From NCBI GenBank assembly GCA_964576135.1, contig CAZNTZ010000009.1, positions 1 to 31,790 of the forward strand: a stretch of 31,790 nucleotides of DNA, written 5' to 3'. Position 1 is the first letter of the stretch. Each line of letters starts with the position of its first letter. Shown in pieces: positions 1-7,540 of the stretch. The notes under the pieces were generated by a model. The model was not told the origin of the DNA and did no database searches. It saw only the letters and a list, made by a program, of their open reading frames with translations. The position numbers and the translations under genes were made by a program. This DNA is from CAZNTZ01 sp964576135. GTDB lineage: Bacteria > Pseudomonadota > Alphaproteobacteria > Rs-D84.

Positions 1-1
1 C

Positions 2-1381
2 TCACAAATAAACTATGTTTCCGAAGGTGTAAAATTATTCGCAATGCTGACATCTATACTTGGTTCTTTATTAGCTATATTGTTAAGTTCTGGCCTGGTT
101 CTTGGTATAAATAAAACAATTTCAATTATACTTATGGGTGCAATAATTTTGCGCGGTGTATACAGTGCGATCAGAATACGCCCAATGCGCAAAGCATCAG
201 AAGTTTCATCAGAATCAAGCGCTTCTTTGTCTGGAAAATTAATAGACAGTCTCTCAAACTTTTCAATTGTTAAATTATTTGCCGCGCGCAAGGCAGAACA
301 AAAATATGTAGAGCCTTTACGCAAAAAAGATATATTTAATAAAATTCGTCTTGGGTTTATGCAACGCATGTTTTGGGCAATACCAAGCGTTTGTTACACA
401 TTATTATGGGGACTAATGATGTTTTTATGCGTAAAATTTTACGTTGCAGGTGAAATGAAAGTTTCAGAAATTGTATTTACTATCAGTGTTTATTTTGCGA
501 CAACATCGATGATTTCAAATATAGTCGAAGGCATACCAGATTTAATAGATATTGTCGGTTCTTCACGTCAATCATACAAAGATTTAATCAAACCTATTGG
601 CGTTAAAGACGATGAAAACGCGCCTGAACTTGCGGTAACAAATGGAAAAATAGAAATTAAAAACTTATTTTTTAGATATAAGAAGAAAATGATTTTAAAC
701 GATTTATCTTTAACTATAAAACCTGGCGAAAAAATCGGACTTGTTGGTGGATCTGGCGCTGGGAAAACAACATTAGTTAATTTAATAATGCGTTTTTATG
801 ATTCGACACATGGTCAAATTTTAATAGATGGACAAAATATTACTCGTGTTACACAGGATTCATTACGCAGACATATTGCATTTATTCCACAAGAACCATC
901 GATGTTTAATCGAACTTTGCGTGAAAATATTGCTTACAGTGAACCAAACGCAACAGAATCACAAATTCGTAAAGCCGCAGAATGTGCACAAGCTGATAAG
1001 TTTATAATGCAGTTTGACAAGAAATACGATTCTTTGGTCGGTGATCGTGGGATGAAATTATCTGGAGGGCAACGTCAACGTATTGCGATTGCACGCGCAT
1101 TTTTGAAAAACGCACCTATTTTGATATTGGACGAAGCAACGTCGGCATTGGACAGTGAAACAGAAAATGCAATTCAAAAATCATTTGCAGAATTATCCAG
1201 GGGTCGTACAACCATTGTAATAGCACATAGATTATCAACGCTGCGAAATATGGATAGAATTATTGTATTAGATGGTGGACGCATTGCAGAAAGTGGAACT
1301 CATAATTATCTTTCACGCAAGAAAGATGGGATATATGCCAAGCTTTGGAAAATGCAATCTGGTGGATTTATCAAAGAGTAA
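2..1381 (+). CDS. ABC exporter, fused permease and ATPase (5' end outside window)
   Basis: The frame is open to the left edge, so the start and first membrane helices lie outside the window; about 459 codons are visible. The visible part carries the rear of an ABC exporter membrane domain (hydrophobic helices near bases 45-160 and 385-510), then a complete nucleotide-binding domain. Walker A GGSGAGKTT is near 755-781, followed by a Q-loop (FIPQEP), the signature LSGGQRQR near 1060, Walker B LILDEATSALD near 1130-1155 and the H-loop (IVIAHRLS). Family knowledge: such half-transporters dimerise in the inner membrane and export lipids, peptides or drugs (MsbA/ABCB type). The substrate cannot be read from sequence. 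It ends 7 bases before the convergent amidoligase-like gene, with no clear terminator between them. Confidence 0.93.
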   Translation, partial: SQINYVSEGVKLFAMLTSILGSLLAILLSSGLVLGINKTISIILMGAIILRGVYSAIRIRPMRKASEVSSESSASLSGKLIDSLSNFSIVKLFAARKAEQKYVEPLRKKDIFNKIRLGFMQRMFWAIPSVCYTLLWGLMMFLCVKFYVAGEMKVSEIVFTISVYFATTSMISNIVEGIPDLIDIVGSSRQSYKDLIKPIGVKDDENAPELAVTNGKIEIKNLFFRYKKKMILNDLSLTIKPGEKIGLVGGSGAGKTTLVNLIMRFYDSTHGQILIDGQNITRVTQDSLRRHIAFIPQEPSMFNRTLRENIAYSEPNATESQIRKAAECAQADKFIMQFDKKYDSLVGDRGMKLSGGQRQRIAIARAFLKNAPILILDEATSALDSETENAIQKSFAELSRGRTTIVIAHRLSTLRNMDRIIVLDGGRIAESGTHNYLSRKKDGIYAKLWKMQSGGFIKE

Positions 1382-1388
1382 TTTATTT

Positions 1389-2096
1389 CTATCTTGATAA
1401 TTTTTTCAGTACAAAATCTTTTGAGAATCCAAATTTATTAGGATTTTGTGTTGTTAATAATAATGCCATTTGATTTTTTATACTTCGTGGCATGCTTTCC
1501 AATAATATATTTGGCAAATCTTCGTATTTTTTGGTAACAATAAAATCTAATATATATTGTGTCACACATAAACGTGAATAAAATATTAAAGGATTTAATG
1601 TTGATGCAAAAGTTCTGATTTCTAATGTTTTTCCATCTTTTACATCTGCTTCGGCCCAATCGTAATCAATACCACAAATGTATGCACCATTAAACAAGCC
1701 TTCGCGTGCACCTATGGTTATAAATAAATTTGATAAGAAATTATTTTTTTTATTCTTATCCATATATTCCGATTCACGTTTATGAATATCCCATAATTTA
1801 TCAATATACTTACTGGAATAATGTATGTGCATAGATGCCGTTTTACCAGGATATAAACCAAACTTGCCTAAATTAGAACAAATCTGAGTTATTTCTGGCG
1901 GTTTCCATTGTTTTAATGGGAAATATTTAAATTTTATTTCTGTGGCATCGTCAGCCACCGAACTATCTATACTTTGTTCAAGTATGTATTTATCACATAA
2001 TTTTTTTGAAATATTACGAATAGAATGACCGTTCCAAAATCCTTCTAATTCTAACTCTACCCCTAACTTCCCACCAGTTTTATTATATTTAAACAT
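1389..2096 (-). CDS. Amidoligase-like protein (glutamine synthetase/ATP-grasp-like COOH-NH2 ligase family)
   Basis: A 235-residue protein. It starts with a glycine-rich stretch leading into GVELELE (residues 12-18), has an HIH pair at 90-92, and LEIRTF at 158-163 followed by a helix. This order (G-x-E-x-E, H-x-H, then (hydrophobic)-E-x-R-(T/H)-F) is the pattern I know from the putative amidoligase family, predicted to join carboxylates to amines using ATP. In that family the acidic residues would bind metal and the Arg the nucleotide phosphates. Assignment rests on motif recognition only; the substrate is unknown. It is last in a minus-strand row behind recN and a 142-residue unknown gene, but has its own consensus promoter 24-51 bases upstream. 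No peptide or macrocycle partner gene is adjacent, apart from a convergent ABC exporter. Confidence 0.68.
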   Translation of the reverse strand: MFKYNKTGGKLGVELELEGFWNGHSIRNISKKLCDKYILEQSIDSSVADDATEIKFKYFPLKQWKPPEITQICSNLGKFGLYPGKTASMHIHYSSKYIDKLWDIHKRESEYMDKNKKNNFLSNLFITIGAREGLFNGAYICGIDYDWAEADVKDGKTLEIRTFASTLNPLIFYSRLCVTQYILDFIVTKKYEDLPNILLESMPRSIKNQMALLLTTQNPNKFGFSKDFVLKKLSR

Positions 2097-2119
2097 TTTG
2101 GCTCTGTTATTGTATGCTA

Positions 2120-2147
2120 ATTATATTCAAAAATAAAAAATTGTCAA
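2120..2147 (-). promoter_or_regulatory. Sigma-70 type promoter of the amidoligase-like gene
   Basis: On the minus strand, TTGACA (2142-2147), a 16-bp spacer and TATAAT (2120-2125) match the consensus perfectly. The predicted start of transcription near 2113 leaves a leader of about 17 bases before the ATG at 2096. The gene can therefore be expressed independently of recN. Confidence 0.75.
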
Positions 2148-2213
2148 CAAATGGTCGAAAAGAATTAACCTCTCGTTAAAAATATAATATAAAAGTTTAT
2201 TAAAACCTTGATT

Positions 2214-2642
2214 CTAGCGAACTTTTCCAGTTTTATAATCAAACATTTTGCTCAGTACATCTTGCAATTCAAAAGTTTCCAGAAACTCCGAAATTGTCAT
2301 CTGAAATCTTTTTTTGATTATTAAATCCATGGCTGGTTGGAAATAATTTAAAATAAATTTTGATAAAATAATATCATTTGCATACATTATAACGTTTCTA
2401 TAATAATCCAAATCTTTTCTTTGCAAGAAATCTTGACTCCAAACAATTACAGTTGCATAAAATCTGCGTAACTGAGTTGCTTCGGCTTGTGTAATTTTTT
2501 CTGCTTGGGCATAAATGTCTTGCGGTTGAATTTGCAAAAACTTTTTATATCTCAGCAAATATTCAACCAATTGTGAGATATTCATTGTTTTCATAGATTC
2601 AAGCATTTTTGAATCTGGCAGTTGGGGTTTAGCGGCTATCAT
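2214..2642 (-). CDS. Hypothetical protein, 142 residues, helical
   Basis: I do not recognise a family. The protein looks all-helical, without signal peptide, membrane segment or Cys cluster, and has aromatic-rich middle helices (residues about 80-115). The start is well supported: GGGAGG lies 5 bases before the ATG. It begins 20 bases after the recN stop on the same strand, so co-transcription with recN is likely. A role in DNA repair would be guilt by association only. Confidence 0.7.
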   Translation of the reverse strand: MIAAKPQLPDSKMLESMKTMNISQLVEYLLRYKKFLQIQPQDIYAQAEKITQAEATQLRRFYATVIVWSQDFLQRKDLDYYRNVIMYANDIILSKFILNYFQPAMDLIIKKRFQMTISEFLETFELQDVLSKMFDYKTGKVR

Positions 2643-2662
2643 ATTAACCTCCCTTGGTTTGG

Positions 2663-4327
2663 TTAAGAATTTATATTTTCAGATTTCAGTAAAGTCTTGG
2701 CCATTGCAATAGATTCGTTTGTTATTCTATCACCACTAATTATTCTTGCAAGTTCTGTTATTCGTTCATCTTTTGATATCTGACAAACATTTGTATTAGT
2801 TGTTTTACCATCACTGGATTTGCTTATCAGAAAATGTGTGTTTCCAAATCCTGCAACTTGGGCAGAATGTGTTATAACCAATGCTTGCCCGCCCTTTGCA
2901 AGTCTTGCGAGTCTTTCTCCGACCGCACTTGCAGTTGCACCAGATATACCAGTATCAACTTCGTCAAATACAAAAGTTTTTGTTGTATTTCCATGCATTA
3001 AAACAACTCTCAGTGCTAACATCAATCTTGCAAGTTCTCCACCAGATGCAATTTTATGTAATGGTGCAAATGCAGAACCAGGGTTTGTTTTTATCATAAA
3101 TATAACCTCATCATTACCATATAAACTTGGGTTATCAGATTTTGTAATCATAACACTGAAATCTGCCTGGCCAAGTTTAAGCGCAGGTAATTCTGCTAAA
3201 ATTGCATCACGTAACTTGTCAGATGCGGCAATACGTTCTTGGGTCAATTTTGCTGCAAATTTTTCGTATTCCGATTTTTTTTGTGCGACAACAGCGGTTA
3301 TTTTCTTTAATTCAGCATCAGAATTATCAATTGCCGAAAGTTCCAACTTTATTTTTTCAAGGTAATTTGATAATTCGTCTGCGTTAATACGATGCTTTCT
3401 TGCGGCACTTCGGATTGCAAATAATCTTTCTTCGGCGGATTCTAATTCATTTATATCAATACTGTCTTTTGGTGTTATTTTACCAGATATTTCTGCAACA
3501 GATTCGCCAAGTTCATACAGTTTATCAATTTGTTGCTGATAAGGATTTGGGTCCGTTTTTATTCGTCCTAAAATATGTGCTGCATCAAACAATAATTCGT
3601 CAATTCCACGGTTACCTTGGTTCAAAGCCTCTGCAGCTTCCTTTAAAATTGCTGAATTTTTTTCCATATCCATTAAACGGGCGCGCAGATTTGATAATTC
3701 TTCCTCTTCGCCCTGCTTTGGATTTAATAATTCTAATTCACGAACATTGTGCTCTAAAAACTCTCTCTCTGTTGCCGATTTTTCGAGTAATTTATGCAAT
3801 TCGTGTAATTTCTTTTCCGCTGCATGAAATTCAATGTATGTGTTTGCAACATTATTTTGCAGGTCAGTGTATCCGCCAAAATTATCCAAGGCTGTTTTAT
3901 GTGTTGTTGGATCAAGCAGTGAATGGTTTTCAAATTGTCCATGAATTTCAACTAATTCATCGCCTATTTGTTTAAGTGTTTTTACTGAAATTGGCGTATC
4001 GTTTACCCAAGCACGTGATTTTCCATCAAGTCCCAATGTGCGACGCATTGTCAATGAATCAATGAATTCGATACCGTTTTCATTTAATAATTCTGTTAAT
4101 GTTAGTGGAATATTTTTTATTGAAAATTCTGCACTTACCTGGGCAGTATCTGCACCATTACGAATTAGTCCAGCATCAGATCTTGCCCCCAGTGCAAGTG
4201 CCAATGCGTCAAGTAATATAGATTTTCCAGCACCTGTTTCACCAGTAATCACAGATAAACCGCCTGCAAAATCCAGCTCGAGTTTATCGATCAAAACAAT
4301 GTTGGAAATATAAATGTTAACAAGCAT
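2663..4327 (-). CDS. recN: DNA repair ATPase RecN
   Basis: SMC-like ATPase of double-strand break repair, acting with RecA in the cytoplasm. Walker A GETGAGKS is near the N-terminus, a long coiled-coil middle follows, and the C-terminal part has the ABC-type signature (ASGGELARLMLALR) and Walker B (VFDEVDTG). The order and length (554 residues) fit full-length RecN. The ATG at 4327 is preferred: the protein then starts MLVNIYISNIVLI as in the family, with GGA eight bases upstream; an ATG at 4339 would add four residues but has no ribosome binding site. It diverges from addA, another break-repair gene, and the promoter overlaps a 14-bp palindrome, suggesting shared damage-responsive control (inference). 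Confidence 0.97.
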   Translation of the reverse strand: MLVNIYISNIVLIDKLELDFAGGLSVITGETGAGKSILLDALALALGARSDAGLIRNGADTAQVSAEFSIKNIPLTLTELLNENGIEFIDSLTMRRTLGLDGKSRAWVNDTPISVKTLKQIGDELVEIHGQFENHSLLDPTTHKTALDNFGGYTDLQNNVANTYIEFHAAEKKLHELHKLLEKSATEREFLEHNVRELELLNPKQGEEEELSNLRARLMDMEKNSAILKEAAEALNQGNRGIDELLFDAAHILGRIKTDPNPYQQQIDKLYELGESVAEISGKITPKDSIDINELESAEERLFAIRSAARKHRINADELSNYLEKIKLELSAIDNSDAELKKITAVVAQKKSEYEKFAAKLTQERIAASDKLRDAILAELPALKLGQADFSVMITKSDNPSLYGNDEVIFMIKTNPGSAFAPLHKIASGGELARLMLALRVVLMHGNTTKTFVFDEVDTGISGATASAVGERLARLAKGGQALVITHSAQVAGFGNTHFLISKSSDGKTTNTNVCQISKDERITELARIISGDRITNESIAMAKTLLKSENINS

Positions 4328-4355
4328 TTGCAAATCCATAATTTATTGGTACTAT
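4328..4355 (+). promoter_or_regulatory. addA promoter with extended -10
   Basis: Plus strand: TTGCAA (4328-4333), 16-bp spacer and TACTAT (4350-4355) preceded by TGG, an extended -10. Transcription would start near 4362, just before the palindrome at 4365-4378 and about 20 bases before the addA ATG. It overlaps the recN promoter on the other strand. Confidence 0.5.
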
Positions 4356-4382
4356 TATCGCAATAAACCTGCAGGTTTGCAA
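4354..4382 (-). promoter_or_regulatory. recN promoter, spacer overlapping a palindrome
   Basis: Minus strand: TTGCAA (4377-4382), 17-bp spacer, GATAAT (4354-4359). The predicted start is near 4347, giving a leader of about 20 bases to the preferred ATG. The spacer contains most of the palindrome at 4365-4378, so a protein bound there would block RNA polymerase. Confidence 0.55.
4365..4378. promoter_or_regulatory. 14-bp perfect palindrome between recN and addA, candidate operator
   Basis: AAACCTGCAGGTTT is a perfect palindrome. It lies inside the recN promoter spacer and just downstream of the predicted addA start of transcription, the place expected for a repressor site controlling both genes. 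It does not match the GTTC-N7-GTTC LexA box described for many Alphaproteobacteria. I saw no second copy in this window. Confidence 0.45.
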
Positions 4383-7300
4383 TGAAAAAACAATCGCTTT
4401 TACCAGAACAAGACCAAGCGGCCAACCCCGTGGTTAATGTGAGTGTCCAGGCAAACGCTGGCACAGGTAAAACTTTTGTTTTAGTGCATAGATTGTTAAG
4501 AACCCTATTTCGTGAACAAGACGATGACCGTGGTACGATTTTATGTTTGACTTATACAAACGCCGGTGCCGCGGAAATGCGTAACAGAATACTTGGAGCA
4601 TTGCGTGATTGGGCAACTGCTGATGACGAGGCTTTACGTGATCTCTTATTCGGGATAAGCCCGCGTCCTGATGCTTCAATCGATGATTTATCCCGTGCGC
4701 GCAGCATTTTTTATCAATTCATAGACAATCCAAATCTTCTCAAAATTCAAACAATACATGGTTTCTGCGAAGAAGTATTACGAAAATACCCGATGGAGTC
4801 CGGTGTACCATCTGTTTGGCGATTGGTTTCGGGCGCTGAACAAAAAAGATTGCTGAAAAAATCATTTTCGGAATTGATAAAAAATGCAAATAAAAAAACC
4901 GAAGAAGCATTTTCAATTGTTATGGATCAAATTTCTGAATCGTCGTTGGATGATTTATTAGATGTTTTAACTGGGCAATACAGACGATTTTTTGCATTAA
5001 AGCAACACGCTAATTATCGAGAACAATTTGTTGATACTACTTATAAATTTCTTAAAATAAGCGATACTGCGAAAAAAGCATTCTTTTCTCCGTCCGCCGT
5101 TAACGCAAGAAAGAATCTCGAAGAAATAATACAATCTGATTTGGATCAAAAACAAAATTCATTTTTATTAACATATTTTAAAATTTTAAAAGATTTTAAT
5201 TCTGGAAAAATTGATTTTTCTGAATATAAAATTGATGGTCGAATAAAACGAGATTATTTAAATAATGAAAAAGAATTAACGAACGATTTACAACAAGAAA
5301 ATGCGAATGCTGATATTTATAAAAACAGTATTGCATTTTTTGATTTATGTGATTCTTTTGCGGATAAGTATCTTGAACTCAAGAGATTCCAAGGACTTTT
5401 AGACTTTGATGACTTATTATTATACACAAATAAATTATTTTCAGATCCATCAAAGATGGGATGGGTATTATCAAGTCTAGATTCTAATGTGCGTCATATA
5501 TTAGTTGATGAAGCACAAGATACATCGCCAGAGCAATGGGATATTTTAACATCTTTAACATCTGACTTTGGTGTAACTGGTGATACTAAAAATCCGCATT
5601 CAATTTTTATTGTCGGAGACACAAAACAATCAATTTATTCATTCCAAGGCGCATCACCAGACTCATTCGCAGAATCACTCACAAAAATAAAAAATCAGGT
5701 AGAAAACAATAAGCGCACATTTTCAGAATTAAATTTAGCCCAATCTTTCCGTTCAGCGGCCCCAATTTTAAAAGTGATAGATTACTTTTTTGATGATATT
5801 TCAATAAGAAACAAGACAAACTTCATAAATAACGTTCATAAAATTTTTCGTATAAATGCAGCCGGATTGGTCGAATTTCACCCATTGGTCTCACCGAATT
5901 TGGACGCAGGAATTAAAACCGATGAAGCGCGAAAAAAATATGTAAAAACAATAGCTAATAAAATAAAAACGCTTGTTTTTGATGACAAGGTAAACCCGTC
6001 TGATATTATGGTTTTAGTGCAAAGACGCAACCCCTTTGCGGCCCCTTTGGTTAATGAACTAAAACTTGCCGGGGTACCAGTTGCAGGCAGCGATCGTATA
6101 GTTTTGCCAGAGTTTCCAGCAATCAAAGATTTTCTTAATTTAATACGTTTTTCCATTGATAATAGTGATAATTTTGCGTTGGCTTGTGTTCTTAAATCAC
6201 CTTTGTTTCGTTTTGCTGAACCTGATTTGTATCGTGTTTGCTTTAACCGTGGCAAAAAAAACGTAATCGATGTTTTGCAAGATGCCAATCCAGATATTTA
6301 TGAAGAATTGTTACAAATTTCAGATTGGGCAAAATTGATGCAACCGTATTCATTTTTTATGAAACTTTTAAATACAAATGATCGACGTTCCAAAATAATT
6401 GCTGCATTTGGTGAACCAGTCATAGATCCATTAGAAGAATTTTTAACAATTTGTTTATCATACGAACGCACACAACCAGGTGGATTAAATCATTTCATAG
6501 AATGGTTCATGCAAGGTGAATCAGAAATTCGTCGTGATACAGAAAATGCGAATGGTGTTCGTGTTATGACGATTCATTCTGCAAAAGGTTTGGAATCAAA
6601 AATAGTATTTCTAATTGATACAATAAAAAATCCAAAATCTGGTAACCCTATAAAAATTAAATCACCGCTTAAACTTAAAAATGGCGGATTACTATGGCGT
6701 GGCGGGGCACCAGAAACAGATATTTTAAAAACCGCAACAGATGAAGATTTGCAATTAAAATTACAAGAATACTATCGTTTACTTTACGTTGCAATGACAC
6801 GTGCACGTGACAGACTTTATATTTATGGATTCAAAGGCGAAAGAGAATCAGGCGTGGAATTTGCATGGCATACAACATTATCATCTGTATTACCAAACAT
6901 GCCAGGTATTGAAATTGATAATGAAAATGTTATGCGCTTTGTTCAAGATGGAATCAAAGAATCAGAATCATCAATAATTTCTAAGAATAAAGAATTTACA
7001 CCCCGCCCCTTGGTATCTCTGCAAAAATCCGGGCCAGAATTAATTCAAACTGAAAAAAATCTAACCATTGCAGATTTAATAAAACAACATGAATTAGAAA
7101 ATTATGCATTGAATACTGGTGTGCAAAAACATAAAGAATTACAGTTCATAGATTTAAATTCATCAAGTGAATTAGTCGATAAAATAAAATCAAACAAAGA
7201 AATATCAAGATTTTTTGAACCAAACGCCAGAACAGAAATGCCGATTGCGGGCATAATAAACGGTAAATTCCAAAGTCGTCGGATTGATCGTGTTGTTATA

Positions 7301-7480
7301 AATAAAGATGAAATATTATTTATGGATTATAAAACAGATATTGATAAATTATTGCACCGCGAGCATTACGAATCCCAAATGCAAGATTATGCAAAATTGC
7401 TCTCTTTGGTTTATACAGACCGCAGAATATCTGGTTTTATTCTTTGGTTAAACGATTTTTCATTAGAGCAAATTATATAA
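4382..7480 (+). CDS. addA: Double-strand break repair helicase-nuclease AddA
   Basis: Superfamily 1 helicase with a C-terminal RecB-like nuclease; with AddB it resects DNA ends for RecA loading. Helicase motifs appear in order: Walker A AGTGKT (residues about 26-31), motif Ia LTYTNAGAAEM, DEAQD (about 376-380), GDTKQSIYSFQG (about 413), SFRS, IHSAKGLE (about 727) and VAMTRARDRLY (about 803). The nuclease has RRIDRVV, DYKT (about 981) and QMQDYAKLL, the Asp-x-Lys and Gln-xx-Tyr signature. At 1032 residues it is somewhat short for an alphaproteobacterial AddA but nothing essential seems missing. addB, normally just upstream, is not beside it: recN occupies that side, divergently. The partner must be elsewhere. 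Confidence 0.96.
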   Translation: MKKQSLLPEQDQAANPVVNVSVQANAGTGKTFVLVHRLLRTLFREQDDDRGTILCLTYTNAGAAEMRNRILGALRDWATADDEALRDLLFGISPRPDASIDDLSRARSIFYQFIDNPNLLKIQTIHGFCEEVLRKYPMESGVPSVWRLVSGAEQKRLLKKSFSELIKNANKKTEEAFSIVMDQISESSLDDLLDVLTGQYRRFFALKQHANYREQFVDTTYKFLKISDTAKKAFFSPSAVNARKNLEEIIQSDLDQKQNSFLLTYFKILKDFNSGKIDFSEYKIDGRIKRDYLNNEKELTNDLQQENANADIYKNSIAFFDLCDSFADKYLELKRFQGLLDFDDLLLYTNKLFSDPSKMGWVLSSLDSNVRHILVDEAQDTSPEQWDILTSLTSDFGVTGDTKNPHSIFIVGDTKQSIYSFQGASPDSFAESLTKIKNQVENNKRTFSELNLAQSFRSAAPILKVIDYFFDDISIRNKTNFINNVHKIFRINAAGLVEFHPLVSPNLDAGIKTDEARKKYVKTIANKIKTLVFDDKVNPSDIMVLVQRRNPFAAPLVNELKLAGVPVAGSDRIVLPEFPAIKDFLNLIRFSIDNSDNFALACVLKSPLFRFAEPDLYRVCFNRGKKNVIDVLQDANPDIYEELLQISDWAKLMQPYSFFMKLLNTNDRRSKIIAAFGEPVIDPLEEFLTICLSYERTQPGGLNHFIEWFMQGESEIRRDTENANGVRVMTIHSAKGLESKIVFLIDTIKNPKSGNPIKIKSPLKLKNGGLLWRGGAPETDILKTATDEDLQLKLQEYYRLLYVAMTRARDRLYIYGFKGERESGVEFAWHTTLSSVLPNMPGIEIDNENVMRFVQDGIKESESSIISKNKEFTPRPLVSLQKSGPELIQTEKNLTIADLIKQHELENYALNTGVQKHKELQFIDLNSSSELVDKIKSNKEISRFFEPNARTEMPIAGIINGKFQSRRIDRVVINKDEILFMDYKTDIDKLLHREHYESQMQDYAKLLSLVYTDRRISGFILWLNDFSLEQII

Positions 7481-7540
7481 TTTTTTTACTATACTTTCTT
7501 TGATCAAATAGCTAAAATACGAGCGGACAGGAGAAGTTAA

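Noticed and set aside
2820..3975. Several plus-strand open frames opposite recN
   Set aside because: They lie wholly inside recN, have no ribosome binding sites and show low-complexity, shadow-like translations.
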